From assembly GCF_963678635.1 (NCBI RefSeq), contig NC_087068.1, forward strand, positions 52,910,213 to 52,974,212: a stretch of 64,000 nucleotides of DNA, read 5' to 3'. Shown here piece by piece: positions 9,701 to 22,495 of this stretch (the first letter of the stretch is position 1; each line of letters starts with the position of its first letter). The DNA is from Symsagittifera roscoffensis. Taxonomy: Eukaryota; Xenacoelomorpha; Acoela; Convolutidae. Position numbers and translations under genes: made by a program. A model generated the notes under the pieces. That model had not been told where the DNA came from. It saw only the letters and a program-made list of their open reading frames with translations, and ran no database searches.

Positions 9701-12700
9701 AGAGTGGTAATAAAAACGGTATTTTTTGGATTTTGTGTGGAAATGCCTAGTTCTTTTGCAAAAATCGCGGCATGCGTTATGTATTTTTTGAGTATTACGT
9801 GTAGATTGTGTAATGAAGGTAATATGTTTGTTGATTCATGGTAAATCAATGGTAAGATAATTAAAAATTTGGAAGTTTTTATCAAAAAAATGAAGATTTT
9901 TCTAAAAACTTCAAAACACGATGAGATTTGATATAATTTGACTTAATAACTATTTTTTATAGATGATCTTATTTTTTAAAACTGTACTCAATCTAGCTTA
10001 AACTATTCTGAAACCTACTGATAACTCGAAAAATCAGATTTTTGGAAAAAATTGCAAAAATTTCAGTTTTTGTTAAAAATTGCAAAAACTTTCAGATTTT
10101 TGGAAAAAGTTGCACAAATTTTATTTTTTTTTTGGAAAAAACAGCAGAAATCTCAAGGTTTGGCTAGGTTTCTGTTGCTTCTGTTCTATTCGAAAAAAAT
10201 ATGGATACGTGCAGAGTATAACAATAAGCCCAAATTGTGTTTTAATATGCATCATGTTGAGGCAGTGATACAAAACTTCAAATAAAAATATAAAATTTTC
10301 AACAATTTTCTCTCAAAGTATTGAAACACCGTAAATGTTACCTTAATTTGAAAAAATGTTTTATAATTGCTCTGAACATAAAAAGCTCAATTTAACAGAA
10401 TCATTTTGAAACTTCCGATTTCTCGGAAAAATAGTGTTATCAATCGTAATTTTCGAGAAAGTATAAATTTATCAAATCTATCCGAGTTTTCTAGTTTTAA
10501 CCTTCAGTAGTGTAATTGACTGGTTTTTTGTCCGGTTCAAGGAGAATTCATCTAAGAATCTCACTTCAGATGAACACTAAGAGCAATATTCATTGAAATT
10601 TCTAGATCAAACTCTATGATCCAACTCCTCTTCAGTTTTTTTCTCAAAAATTAACACAAACTTCACAAAAATTACAATTTCCGAGAAATTTTTTTAGAAT
10701 GATAATAAAAAACAACTTTCGGATTTTTGTTGAAAAATAAACATTTTACTGCTAAAAATGACCAAAAAATGGGCTAAATTGTTCTAAAAAATTATATTAG
10801 ATTGGATGAAATTGAACAAAATCTTCTTCAAAACCAATGATTATCTGTCTATTGCTTCTATAACACAATTTTCATGATTTTCTATGTTTTTCTCTAAAAA
10901 TCTTACTACATCACACTTTTTTGTTTTTTATCCAAAAAAATGAATTGTAGATCTTGGAAGCAAATTTTCGATTTATGCTTCAAGCTCATCTTCCAAATGA
11001 TGTCCGAGTTGGTTCACAAAAAAAATTTGCTCAAGAAATCAGAAATTTAGCATAACTTTACCCGATATATCAAATCTAAAAAAATTCCCCATTACTAAAC
11101 TTTTATGATGGATTTTTCCTCAAGATATAATTTATAAGCGAAGTTTTAATAAAAACATCTCAAAACTCCTAGTGAATTAAATTGACTTTCTATCTCAAAT
11201 TAGTATTTTTTGGGTTTCTGCTTCGTCTACTATCTTCCAACTTAACTTAATTTGAACAAAAGTTTACTTGAAAATTGAAAATTAGACGGAAAAAAGTATC
11301 ATTTTAACGAAAATTCAATAATCCGAAGCAGAACTAAAACCATAAATCTTTTGCATGAAATCTTCAAATGATTTCTCAACCTGATAACAGAATTTTGCTG
11401 TTTCAACTCTTCAGTTTCTATTTTGAAGAAGTTTTTTTGTTGAGAAAAATGTATATTGATAAATTGAAATTTTAACAAGTTGGCAAAAACATATATATTT
11501 TTTAATCTTTTCTAGGTCAGTTATCAATTCTTTTCTGAAATCGTCAAAAAACAGTAGAAAACCATAATTGTGAATAAATCAACCCCATTATTTTTTCAAA
11601 AGTGAACTACTCAATGAACTCTTTTTTAAGCACTAAAAAAGGAAAGCTTCAGAAAAGTATCTAGGCAAAATCTTAGTATTAGACTATGTTTTATAAATAT
11701 CCAGTTTTTCTACGAAAATTCAACAAATTCTCAAACATTCATTAGCGTGTGTTATTCACTTTTAAAACAAAATTATCGCAACAAAATTTCCGCAAGCTTG
11801 CAACCTATGGAGTTTTCACTGTAGATTAAAGATTTTTGGATAGATTTCCCTTGAAAGTTTCACAGTAAATTAAACTCAATTGTTGCTGGTTTTATCATCA
11901 ATCAGAACCTTTAAAAAAATTCTGATAATAAAAGACAGATCAAGAAAATGGATAAAAAACTGTATAATTTTTAAAGTTTTTATAGTGAAGAATTATTATT
12001 TGACAAAAGCCAATCAGAGGGTCTGAGATGATTCTCTACAGAGCTAAGAAGATGTGTTTTTATTTTTTAGGCTACAAAGGAAAATTTTCACCTGAGCAAA
12101 TGCCATCATTACACTTTAACTTTCATGGAACAGTAAAAATTGGAAATTGACGTCATTATTCATTAACTTCTATAATCTTCTAATTTTTAGAATCTACAGA
12201 TTGATGCTCTGAATTTTTCTAAACTCTAGAAATATGCAAAAAAAATTTAACCAATCAGAATATCAGAATCAACTCTAAGGTGATGAGATTGATGAAAAAA
12301 TTTGTAGATTTTTGTTATTTTGCTAGATTACTAAATCTAAATTAAGATACTCAACCAAGGTTGTAATTAATAGGAATAATTTTCAAGGAAACTCTTCCCT
12401 TTTGAAAAACCTTAGAAGAACAAAAGTTCCTATTCTACAAAACGCTTTATGAACAATTGAAGTCAACCAACTCTTGAAAAAATTTTGAAAGAGTTCTGAT
12501 ATTTGTATCAGAAATTCAGCAAATTTTGCAGTTATAAATTATATATTTCATTTTATATGAAATTTTCCTACAGTTTAGTTCATTCTATCAACTTGAGTAA
12601 AATTTTTAGAAGAATCGGAAATTTGTCCCAAAAGTTGAAACCAATCATAATACAACGGGCGGGTTGTTGCAACCAGTTTAAAACTGGTACCGAAGTTTTC
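9555..12700 (+). repeat. Element A, copy 1
   Basis: AT-rich noncoding repeat of about 3.1 kb, starting TTTTAAGATAGTGTATAGAT and ending near ATAATACAACGGGCGGGTTG. It is followed without a break by copy 2. Apart from short open frames there is no coding resemblance. Poly-T/A tracts and TTTTTGGAAAAA words are common. No terminal repeats or target-site duplication could be fixed by eye, so the class is unknown. Confidence 0.85.
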
Positions 12701-15700
12701 CATATTTTAAGATAGTGTATAGATTTCCCATGTATTAGGATAGTGTAAAGATTTCCCATGTATTAGGATAGTGTATATATATATCCCTATGTATAAGTGT
12801 TAGATATACATTTTATCAACATAGGGATTAGGTTTCTAAACGTATTAAGATAGGGAATGGTAAGGTTTCAGTGTGAGGGTAAAAGAGTGGTAGGAAAAAC
12901 GGAATTTTCTGATTTTGTGTGGAAATGTCTAGTTTTTTTTCGCTAAAAATCTCGGCATGCGTTATATAATTTTTGAGTATTACGTGTAGATTGTGTAATG
13001 AAGGTATTATGTGTATTGGTTCATGGTAAGTCAAATGTAAGATATATAAAAATTTGGAAGTTTTTATCGAAAAAATGAAATTTTTTCTAAAAACTTCAAA
13101 ACACGATGAGATTTGATATAATTTGACTTAATAACTATTTTTCATAGATGATCTTATTTTTTAAAACTGTACTCAATCTAGCTTAAACTATTCTGAAACC
13201 TACTGATACCTCGAAAATCAGATTTTCAGAAAAAATTGCACAAGTTTCATTTTTTTTTTGGAAAAAACAGCAGAAATCTCAAAGTTTTGGCTAGGTTTCT
13301 GTTGCTTCTGTTCTTTTTGAAAAAAAATATGGATACGTGTAGAGTATAACAATAAGCCCAAATTGTGTTTTAATATGCATCATGTTGAGGCAGTGATACA
13401 AAAATATCGAATAAAAATATAAATTTTTCAACATTTTTTTCTCAAAATATTTCTCTCAAAGATATCTAGCTTAAGAAAAATTTTATCAAATCTATCCAAG
13501 TTTTCTAGTTTTAACCTTCAGTAGTGTAATTAATTGGTTTTTTGTTCAATTCAAGGAGAATTCACCTAGGAATCTTACTTCAGATGAACATTAAGAACAT
13601 TATTCATGAAATTTCTAGATCAAACTCTATGATCCAACTCCTCCTCAGTTTTTTAACAAAAATTAAACCAAAGTTGACAAAAAATACAATTTCTGAGAAG
13701 TTTTTTTTTACAATGATAAAGAAAACAAATTCGGATCATTGTTGAAAAATAAACATTTGACTGCTAAAAAAGACTAAAAATGGGCTAAATTGTTCAGAAA
13801 GTTTATATTTGATTGGATGAAATTGAACAAAGTCTTCTTCAAAACTAATAATTATCTGTCTACTGCTTCTATAACACAATTTTCATGATTATTTCATTTT
13901 GTTTTCTCTAAAATTCTTAATACATCACACTTTATGTTTTTTATCCAAAATAATCAATTGTAGATCTTGAAAGCAAATATTCAATTTGTGCTTCAAGTAT
14001 CATCTTCCAAAGTTGATCGGAGTTGGTTCACAAAACAAAATTCGCTCAAGATATCAGAGTTTTTGCGTAAATTTAGCTAATATATCAAATGATGAAAAAA
14101 AAATTCCCAAACATTACACTTTTATGATGGATTTTTCCTCAAGATATATTTTATAAGCTAACTTTAATAAAACATCTCAAAACTCCTAGTGAATTAAATT
14201 GAGTTTCTATCTCAAATTAGTATTTTTTGGGTTTCTGCTTCGTCTACTATCTTCCAACATAACTTAATTAGAACAAAAGTTTGCTTGAAAATTGAAAATT
14301 AGACGGAAAAAAGTTTCGTTTTAAGGAAAATTCAATAATCCGAAGCAGAACTAAAACCATAAATCTTTTGCATGAAATCTTCAAATGATTTCTCAACCTG
14401 ATAACAGAATTTTGCTGTTTCAACTCTTGAGTTTCATTTTTGATGAAATTTTTTTGTTGAGAATAATGTATATTGATAAATTGAAATTTTAACAAGTTGG
14501 CAAAACAATATATATTTTTTAATCTTTTCTAGGTCAGTTATCAATTCTTTTCTGAAATCGTCAAAAAACAGTAGAAAACCATAATTGTGAATAAATCAAC
14601 CCCATTATCTTTTCAAAAGTGAATTACTCTATGAACTCTTTTTTAAGCACTAAAAAAGGAAAGCTTCAGAATAATAACTAGGCAAAATCTTAGTATTAGA
14701 CTTTGTTTTATAAATATCCAGTATTTCTACGAAAATTCAACAAATTCTCAAACACTCATTAGCGTATGTTATTCACTTTTAAATCAAAAATGTTGCAACA
14801 AAATCTCCGCAAGCTTGCAACCAATGGAGTTTTCACTGTAGATTAATAATTTTCGGATCGATTTCCATTGAAAGTTTCACGATAAATTGAAATCAATTGT
14901 TGCTTGTTTTATCATCAATCAGAACCTTTGAAAAAATAATAAAGGACAGATCAAGAAAAGTGATAAAAAACTGTATAATTTTTACAGTTTTTATAGTGAA
15001 GAATTATTGTTTGAAAAAAGCCAATCAAAGGGTCTGAGATGATTCTCTACAGAGCTAAGAAGATGTGTTTTTATTTTTAGGCAATAAAGAAAAAATTTCA
15101 CCTGAGCAAATGTCATCATTACACTTTAACTTTCAAGGAACAGTCAAAACTGGAAGGGATATTTTCACCTGAGAAATTGACGTCATTATTCATTAACTTC
15201 TACAATCTTCTAATTTTTAGAATCTACAGATTGATGCTATGAATTTTATGAGAAGTCATTACATATTAACTTCTAATTTTTTCTGAATCTTCTAAATTCT
15301 AGAAATATGCAAAAAAAAATTAACCAATCAGAATATAAAAATCAACTCTAAGTTGATGAGATTGATGAAAAAATTTGCAAACTTTTGCTATTTTGCTAGA
15401 TTACTAAATCTAAATTAAGATACTTATTAAAGGTTGTAATTAATAGGAATAATTTTCAAGGAAATTCTTCACTTTTGAAACACCTTAGTAGAACAAAAGT
15501 TCTTATTCTACAAAACCCTTTATAAACAATTAAAGTCAACCAACAGTTGAAAAAGCTTTGAATGAGCTCAGATATTTTTATCACAATTTCAGCAAAATTT
15601 GCAGTTATAATTTATATATTTCATTTTGATTGAAAATTTCCTACAGTTCAGTTCGTTCTATCAACTTGAGAAAAATTTTTAGAAGAATCGGAAATCTGAC

Positions 15701-15770
15701 CTAAAAGTTGAAACCAACCATAATATAATGGGCGGGTTACTGCAAGCAGTTTAAAATTAGTAACGAAATT
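12700..15770 (+). repeat. Element A, copy 2 (tandem)
   Basis: Collinear with copy 1 over nearly its whole length, with scattered substitutions and small indels. It ends ATAATATAATGGGCGGGTTA. It lacks the 8640-9550 flank module and joins copy 1 head to tail at about 12700. Sequence after 15770 is unrelated, which sets the right boundary. Confidence 0.85.
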
Positions 15771-15814
15771 GTCAAGATTTCAAATTTAATAAACTCTTCC
15801 AGGCTAGTTAGCAA

Positions 15815-16140
15815 AATACCATAGATCTTTCAGAATGGAGAGAACTTGAGAGTAAAAGAATTAGAGAGTTTAGAAAAGAATTGGCTATGTCTAAGTCACC
15901 TTCCAGAATGGATTACGGGTTTTCACATCAGTTAATTAAAAAATATTTGTGAATGTGGGATACGGAAATAGTTTTCATTTGCTTGCAAGTGAACACTTAC
16001 TACAAATGAATTTTTGGAACAAATGGTTGAATTTGACATATCTATTTCCCTACATGATTGGCTGAAAAAGTTGAAACAATTCGTGATACAAGGTACAAGA
16101 AAGAAAAATTGAAGGCTCAACAGAATAATTAGCTCTGTCT
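15815..16140 (+). pseudogene. Decayed coding island, unrecognised
   Basis: After a CTTTCAG acceptor-like site the plus strand reads WRELESKRIREFRKELAMSK and then SPSRMDYGFSHQLIKKYL before a stop. Other frames continue with NVGYGNSFHLLASEHLLQMN, ISISLHDWLKK and TIRDTRYKKEKLKAQQNN. The charged, balanced composition and the hand-over between frames suggest a gene with two or three frameshifts. No family was recognised. The island begins just after element A copy 2. Confidence 0.4.
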
Positions 16141-16647
16141 AGAAGAAAACATGGTGTGGCACATGAAGAAAAAAGTGACAACGAACTCGAAAATTAAATC
16201 AATTTTTGTCTTTTTACTCACTTTTTCTTGTTTTCCATTTGTATGTAAAATGTTTTTCTCTTTTCATTTGAATTAAGTGTTGCTGAACCAAAGCTTTCAT
16301 AATCACTATTCGCAGAACCGTGACAATCAATAAAACAATCAATTATTTTTAACAAATCAGACTCATATATTGAATTTTGATTTTTTTTTCGAACTCTGTC
16401 CAGAAACGCTGAACCATGAGCTTGTGTGGAAGCAATTTTGATTAGAACTTAGATAATGTCCTTTGTATTTTTTTCGAGTTAGTCATTTCATTGCAATACT
16501 AGGCGTTTTTTCATCGTAAATTATGTTGAACTGCCCAATTAAGCTGATTGAATACTTCTCCGCTTGATATAACAATATTTGAACGGAATCTGTGTTTGAG
16601 CAAGGTGTAAAGACAGTTAACTTTTTGACAAATGTAAAACTAATTAT

Positions 16648-16860
16648 CTAATCTCTGCAAAAAATGGCTGAAAAAGTTCCTATTAAAACCAAATGGAACT
16701 TACAATTCTCCAAAAAACATACAGTTTTGTGGGTAGACACATAATAATCTTGGGTTACTATGTGTTTTTCGTAAAACTCGTTGGAAACAGAAATAAGTAG
16801 CGATTTTTTTTTGTAGTCTGAAAAAGATCTGGGAAGAGCTTGACACATAGCAGCTGCCAT
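16648..16860 (-). CDS. Possible first exon, hypothetical
   Basis: Opens with ATG and reads MAAAMCQALPRSFSDYKKKS followed by LLISVSNEFYEKHIVTQDYY. The composition looks coding for about 45 codons, then turns cysteine/phenylalanine-rich, so an exon may end before 16715. It is antisense to the neighbouring coding pieces. No family was recognised. It could be a chance frame. Confidence 0.25.
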   Translation of the reverse strand: MAAAMCQALPRSFSDYKKKSLLISVSNEFYEKHIVTQDYYVSTHKTVCFLENCKFHLVLIGTFSAIFCRD

Positions 16861-16882
16861 TGGGAAGAAAGATTTTTTGCAG

Positions 16883-17101
16883 AAATTTATGGATTTATAT
16901 AGGAGAAAAAACGCCTACAAACTTTCCATAAGGGAAAACTCATATTTGGTACTACTTACTACATCCATTCATGAAAATCGCGATAACTCATATTGTTTAC
17001 TTCCATTTTCATTTAAATTCAAAGCCATATCTCTCATTTCTCTTCATCTGATCAGTTTAATCTTCGGAAACGTACTCAAGGAAACCACTAGTCCCAATTA
17101 A
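16883..17101 (+). CDS. Possible exon, hypothetical
   Basis: Preceded by the strong acceptor GATTTTTTGCAG (ending 16882). It reads KFMDLYRRKNAYKLSIRENS and stays open to a stop at 17101. The second half is hydrophobic (ISLISLHLISLIFG). No donor was fixed. It lies just upstream of the stretch at 17107-17400 and could belong to the same gene. Confidence 0.3.
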   Translation, partial: KFMDLYRRKNAYKLSIRENSYLVLLTTSIHENRDNSYCLLPFSFKFKAISLISLHLISLIFGNVLKETTSPN

Positions 17102-17106
17102 ATTGA

Positions 17107-17400
17107 ATTCTCAAAAACCAAACAAGAATTGGGAGATTTTTTTGGTTCCAAAAATCCTACAGGGGTAAAAAATATTTTGAACCGTGCTTTCAACTCTTAA
17201 ACATTCATGATTTGGGACAATTTGAAAAGTTCCAACAAGTCTATCTAAGTGAAAAAGAAGAAGACGCAATTTCGGCAAGCCGGAATACCGTTATTCACGA
17301 TGCTGAAAACCTTGGACTTGTACCCATATATGAAGCCAAATCTGGCAAAAAATCAATATGGATCAGGAGCTCGACATTTGTGATAGAGTATATGAAATAG
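17107..17400 (+). CDS. Exon with possible R3H-like domain
   Basis: A 97-codon open stretch without ATG. Its last 60 codons look strongly coding: GQFEKFQQVYLSEKEEDAIS, then RNTVIHDAENLGLVPIYEA, then SGKKSIWIRSS. The spacing of VIH, the LGL turn and the final basic beta strand resembles an R3H nucleic-acid-binding domain (R-x-x-x-H). Here the Arg is displaced by one residue (RNTVIH), so the assignment is tentative. Weak donors lie at the GTGATA and GTATAT after RSSTF. The first third also has a competing open frame (ELGDFFGSKNPTG), so the exon start is unsure. Confidence 0.45.
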   Translation: MLKNQTRIGRFFWFQKSYRGKKYFEPCFQLLNIHDLGQFEKFQQVYLSEKEEDAISASRNTVIHDAENLGLVPIYEAKSGKKSIWIRSSTFVIEYMK

Positions 17401-18270
17401 CAAGATACATAAAGAGGAGGGTGGGTGCCACAATCAAGAAGTACAGTTTGAGTAAGCTCTACTTTCATATTCGACTCATGACTGCAAAAGAAAATGAAGC
17501 ATTGAAACAAGTTGTTGTTCATTTTTGTTGATAACTGTAAGCCTCAGTAATGCTTTAAGATGTTTTGTACGTTTCGTAATTGAAATATTACTGGTTCATA
17601 ATAAAACTGTTTTTTTTTACTCAGACAAAGCAAACAATTTTAAGAAAATCAGACAAAACATACAATTATATCAAAATTGACATAAGACACTGAGCAGTTA
17701 TCATTTAATTATCCAGTAATTGTTTACGAAATTAAAAAAAAAAATATTTATTTAATGCTTTTATCAAAATTAATTAATTTTTGCCTTATTTGAAAAAAAA
17801 AATACAAGAATAAACGTATATTTACTTGAAAACATGATCATTATTTTTTCGAATTTTTGAATTTCATTAGTTGTTTTCGTTTTTTTTGCGTTAATTTGAA
17901 GTTTTGATTAGCTAGAATGTCCTAAAAACTAATTAGAATACAAAAAAAAACAAATTTTATGGTGATTGCTAATAGAAAATAAATTAAAAAAGGTAAAACA
18001 ATTCAATTTTTTTTAAGTTTCTTTGCTTAATTCCGTAAGAAATATGTTTATATCAAAACTCGTTTTCAATGTCTGAAAAGAACATTTATCAGATTTGAAG
18101 TTTGAACTACTACAAAAAACTAAAAAAGTGGTCGACAGATGACATTGATGGAGATTGTTTTAGTTTTAACTTGTATAGAAACACAGAAATTTCAATAGTT
18201 TTGTTAAACAAATGGAGATGACATTTCTCGGAAAAAATCACTCCCAGATTTATCAACAATGTTTTTTCAG
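17401..18270. other. AT-rich intron or intergenic stretch
   Basis: Long A and T tracts. No recognisable exon, repeat family or RNA gene was seen. Confidence 0.5.
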
Positions 18271-18348
18271 AAGAAATAAGTCAGATTGAGTGGTCGATCA
18301 CTAAAAAACGAAATAACGGAAGACCTATGAAACAATTATTGAAGATAA
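18271..18348 (+). CDS. Possible small exon
   Basis: Follows a very good acceptor (TGTTTTTTCAG). It reads EEISQIEWSITKKRNNGRPM then KQLL, with a possible GTAACA donor at 18349. Its exit phase does not fit the zinc-finger exon at 19043, so the two are not joined directly. No family was recognised. Confidence 0.35.
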
Positions 18349-18684
18349 GTAACATCATTTCCATTACTGTTTTGAATTTGATACAAATACAAAATCTAGA
18401 TTTGTCAGAATATCTCTTAATCGATTATCCAAATTTAAAAGACTTCCGGTGGTTTATTTTTCACTGGTTAGAAATGGAACAAATCGGAAAAATTTTGATC
18501 GAAGTTTTAAATTTGAACTGAGTTTCGAAAAAAAACAAAAAAAAGGCCAAGAAGTTTCACTTATTTTTCTTTGGTGTCAATTTTATATGTTCGTTATGTT
18601 AGAAAAACTCAATAAAAATGATCGTTTGGGATGTTTCATAAACATAATTTGGTTCTGAACTACAAAGTATTTTAAAATCTGTGA

Positions 18685-18920
18685 ATACTTCAATCTGATT
18701 GGTTTTTACCATAAATACTACCTGTGAAGGAATCCTCGATTGTTTGATATCAAAATTGTTGAAAAATTTATGAGAAGTAGAGCTCAATTCTGATTGATTG
18801 ACGTTAAATTTTATTCAATTCCGTGACCATTGAAGCTCGACTCTGATTGGTTGATATCAGAAAAGATAAAAATTTCCTTATAATTAATGCTCGATTCTGA
18901 TTGGTTGATAGCTAAATTTT
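18685..18920. repeat. Short ~55-bp tandem repeat
   Basis: Copies of GCTCGATTCTGATTGGTTGA with small changes begin near 18779, 18832 and 18888. A more distant one lies near 18690. Spacing is about 53-56 bp. This is noncoding, just upstream of the zinc-finger exon. Confidence 0.65.
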
Positions 18921-19042
18921 TGAAAACTCCATGGTTAGATTGGATGGTTTTTATTTCAGCTAGGCTAAATAGCATATCCATTCTGGTTTTCTTTCACGTT
19001 AAAAACATTTGGTTGAGAAATTCACATAACTGCTTTTAGCAG

Positions 19043-19276
19043 TCACTGAATGGAAACGAAAGAGCTGCATGTCTTGAATGTGGAAGAGAATGCACACGTA
19101 AAGATGCGTCAAGACATCGAAGGCACTGTGGCATTCTAAAATGTACCAATTGCAGTTTTTATACATATAGCAGCGAGGAACATACTAATCATATCACAAA
19201 GGAACATTATTCTCGTCAGCAAAGTGTTAAATATGGAAAAGACGCTCAGCAGTCACGAAACACATTCCATGAGAAG
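19043..19276 (+). CDS. C2H2 zinc-finger protein exon
   Basis: A clean exon of exactly 78 codons in phase 0, preceded by the acceptor CTTTTAGCAG and followed by the donor AAG|GTGAAA. It carries two adjacent zinc-binding segments. The first is CLECGRECTRKDASRHRRHC, a C-x2-C...H-x3-H-type finger with Cys also near the end. The second, CTNCSFYTYSSEEHTNH, is followed by ITKEHYSRQQ and gives C-x2-C...H-x3/5-H. The second matches the 'KCxxCxFxTxxxxxxxxHxxxxH' finger of metazoan transcription factors. The rest is basic and Gln-rich, which suits a nuclear DNA- or RNA-binding protein. No start or stop lies in this exon, so it is internal. A copy of element A begins directly after the donor, so the next exon may lie far downstream or be lost. 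Confidence 0.8.
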
Positions 19277-19279
19277 GTG

Positions 19280-20690
19280 AAATTATTATACTTTTAATAA
19301 AAACAAAGAGCAAAATACTTTGAATATAAATTTTTACTGAATCTGAAATTGATCCGAAAATCTTTAATCTACAGCTTGAGGAGATTTTGTTGCGATAATT
19401 TTGTAGTAAAAGTGACAAACATACGCTAAGTGTTTGAGTATTTGTTGAAATTTTGTAGAAAAACTGGATGTTTTTAAAACATCGACTAGTTGAAAGGTTT
19501 TGCCTAGTTACTATTTTGAAGCTTTCCTTGCTTAGTGCTTGAAAAAGTGTTCATAGAGTAGTGCAGTTTTAAGCAGACAATAGGGTAGAATAATTCACAG
19601 TTATTATTTTCTACTGTTTTTTGATGATTTCAGTTAAGAATTGATAACCGACCCAGAAGAGAATAAAAATATACATGTTTTTGCTAACATGAAAACTTGA
19701 ATTTAAAAACAAACAACATTTTCAACAAAAAATTTACTTCAATATAAAATTCAGAGTTGAAACAGCAGCAAACTGTTATCAGTTTGAAAAATCATTTGAA
19801 GATTTCTTGCAAACAATTTATGGTATTATTTCTGCTTCGAATTATTGAATGTTTGTTGAAATAATACAATTTTCTATCTAAAATTCATTTTTCAAGTAAA
19901 ATCTTGTTCAAATTAAATTATTTTGAAAGATAGTAGATGAAGCAGAAACTAAAAAATTTTTAATTTGAGATAGAACTCAATTTAATTCATAAGGAATTTT
20001 GAGATAATTTTATTAAAAAACAGCTTATTATTTATATCATCAGAAAAATCAAACCTGAAAGTGTAATGTTCGGAAAATTTGTTATCATTTGATATATTAG
20101 GTACAGTTTCACAAAAACTCAGATAATTTGAGCTTTTTTGTGAACCAACTCCGACATTTTTTGGGAGAATATACTTGAAGCATAAATCGCAAATTTGCTT
20201 TCAAGATCTACATATCAGTATTTTGGATCAAAAACAAGAAAGTTTGATGGAAAAAGATTTGTAGAGAAAGTAAAATGGAGCTTGCTGACACTTTCTAAGC
20301 AAACTGATACTTTGGCAGAACCAGGAGGATCTGTTTTTTTCATGAACTTTATTTTTGAAATTTTCAATTTGTAAGAAATTTTTGTTCCAATTAGTTTCAG
20401 TTTTTTCAATAAGAAACTTACGTAGAACTATAGTTTTTTCGCTTAATAAATTTGGCAATTTTTTTAGTTATTACAGTTTGCACCTTGATTTCCTTTTCTA
20501 ACTCAATTTTTCTATGAAGCGTATTTTTTGAAAATTTTAGATGTTGCAGAGTTTAGGAGCAAAACCTACTTGCGTATTTCTACTTCCAAAAGTTTTCAGA
20601 ATAAAAACAATCAATCTGCTCTTTTTTGTTTTAAAAACTCAACGTAAAAATATACTTTTAAAATCTCAATTTTTACACATACTTTTAAAT
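19280..20690 (-). repeat. Element A, copy 4 (inverted, partial)
   Basis: The reverse complement of about 10930-11900 of copy 1, recognisable from TTTTGTTGCGATAATTTTGT and the following conserved words. From about 20240 to 20690 it has a different tail (containing GATACTTTGGCAGAACCAG), shared only with the copy at 22696-24130. It lies immediately after the zinc-finger exon. Confidence 0.8.
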
Positions 20691-20696
20691 GTTTTA

Positions 20697-22495
20697 ACTA
20701 TTGAGTTATAAGCTTGGAAACCGAGACGCAAAAAAGGCTAATTTATGGCAGGTAAAAACCATATGTAAAGTACTAGGATGTGGCTGACATCCTAAAAGTA
20801 CGTTCGAGTTGTATGAATAGGACAATTTATTCCATTCCTCATTGACGTTAATGAAACATTCCTTAGCAACCTGATTTTTTTAACGATACTAATCCTGAGG
20901 CTGGTTGTGTTCAAGTTGCTAAGTTTTTCAAAGTTTTGAATTTCAATTGCTTATTAGTCGCTTACTTTTAGCGTTTCAAGCTATTGAAACTTATATCGAT
21001 TTCATTTTTTTCTGATTATGATTCTGGTCACATTTTTTTTTTGTTTTCAGCCACAAGTTTGAAACCGTATAATTACATTTTATTTTGGCTTGGGAGAAAA
21101 CCAAAACAGCATCAGTCTGTCAGGTGGCATTTCCATAAGCAGTTTCAACTCGCGCCCGGTTTAAAGATTTATAGATTTCCCTATGTATTAGCAATTCATT
21201 GTAGAGAATTAAAAACTCGAGAGAGAATTTATTTCCTGTTTATTAAGATAGGAAATAGGTTTCCTAAATAGAATGGTGAGGTCTCAGAAGGCAAGTTTCA
21301 GAAAAAAAATTTGGCACCCGATCTAACCATGTTTTATGATAGTGTTTTGATTTCCCATATATTAGGATAGTGTAAAGATTTCCCATGTATTAGGATAGTG
21401 TATATATATCCCTATGTATAATTGTTAGATATACATTTTATCAACATAGGGAATAGGTTTCTCAACGTATTAAGATAGGGAATGGTAAGGTTTCAGTGTG
21501 AGGGTAAAAGAGTGGTAAGAAAAACGGAATTTTCTGATTTTGTGTGGAAATGTCTAGTTTTTTCGCTAAAAATCTCGGCATGCGTTATATAATTTTTGAG
21601 TATTACGTGTAGATTGTGTAATGAAGGTATTATGTGTATTGGTTCATGGTAAGTCAATTGTAAGATATATAAAAATTTGGAAGTTTTTATCAAAAAAAGG
21701 AAACTTTTACGAAAAACTTAAAAACACGATGAGATTTGATATAATTTGACTTAATAACTATTTTTCATAGATGATCCTATTTCTTAAAACTGTAGTCAAT
21801 CTATCCTGAACTATACTGCAACCTACTGAAACCTTGAAAAAAGTCAGATTTTTGGAAAAAATTGCAAAAATTTTAGTTTTTGGAAAGAACAGCACAAACC
21901 TAAAGGTTTTGACTAGTTCTCTGTTGCTTCTGTTCTATTTAAAAAAAATACGGATACTTGAAGAGTTCAAAATTAAGCCCATATTCTATATTGATTGGCA
22001 TCATGTTGAGGCAGTGATAGAAAACTTCGAATAAAATAAAAAAATTCTCCACGATTTTCTCCCAAAATTTTAAAATACGATAAATTTTACCCTAATTCGA
22101 GCTAGTAATTGCTTTATATAATAATCTGAACATAAAAAACACACTTTAGCAGAATCAATTTGAAACTTCCGGTTTCTCGGAGAAATAGTGTTATCAATCG
22201 TAACTTTCGGGAAAGAAAAAACTTATCAAATCTATTCAAGTTTTCTAGTTCTAACCTTCAGTAGTGTAATTGACTGGTTTTTTGTCCAATTCAAGGAGAA
22301 TTCACCCAAGAATCTCGCTTCAGATGAACACTAAGAGTAATATTCATTGAAATTTCTAGATCAAACTCTATGATCCAACTCCTCAGTTTTTTCTCAAAAT
22401 TAACCAAATTTGACAAAAAATACAACTTCTGAGAAAATTTTCACAATAATAACAGAAACAAGTTTCGAATCATTGTTGAAAAATGAACATTTTAC
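20697..22495 (+). repeat. Element A, copy 3 with 5' module, cut by gap
   Basis: It repeats the 8640-9160 module (20697-21170), then the minisatellite region and then element A to a point equal to about 10755 in copy 1, where the assembly gap starts. It is head-to-head with the inverted copy 4. Confidence 0.85.

Noticed and set aside
18685-18920. Regularly spaced repeats as a CRISPR-like array
   Set aside because: Three to four degenerate units in a eukaryotic context. The spacers are not unique sequences of constant length.
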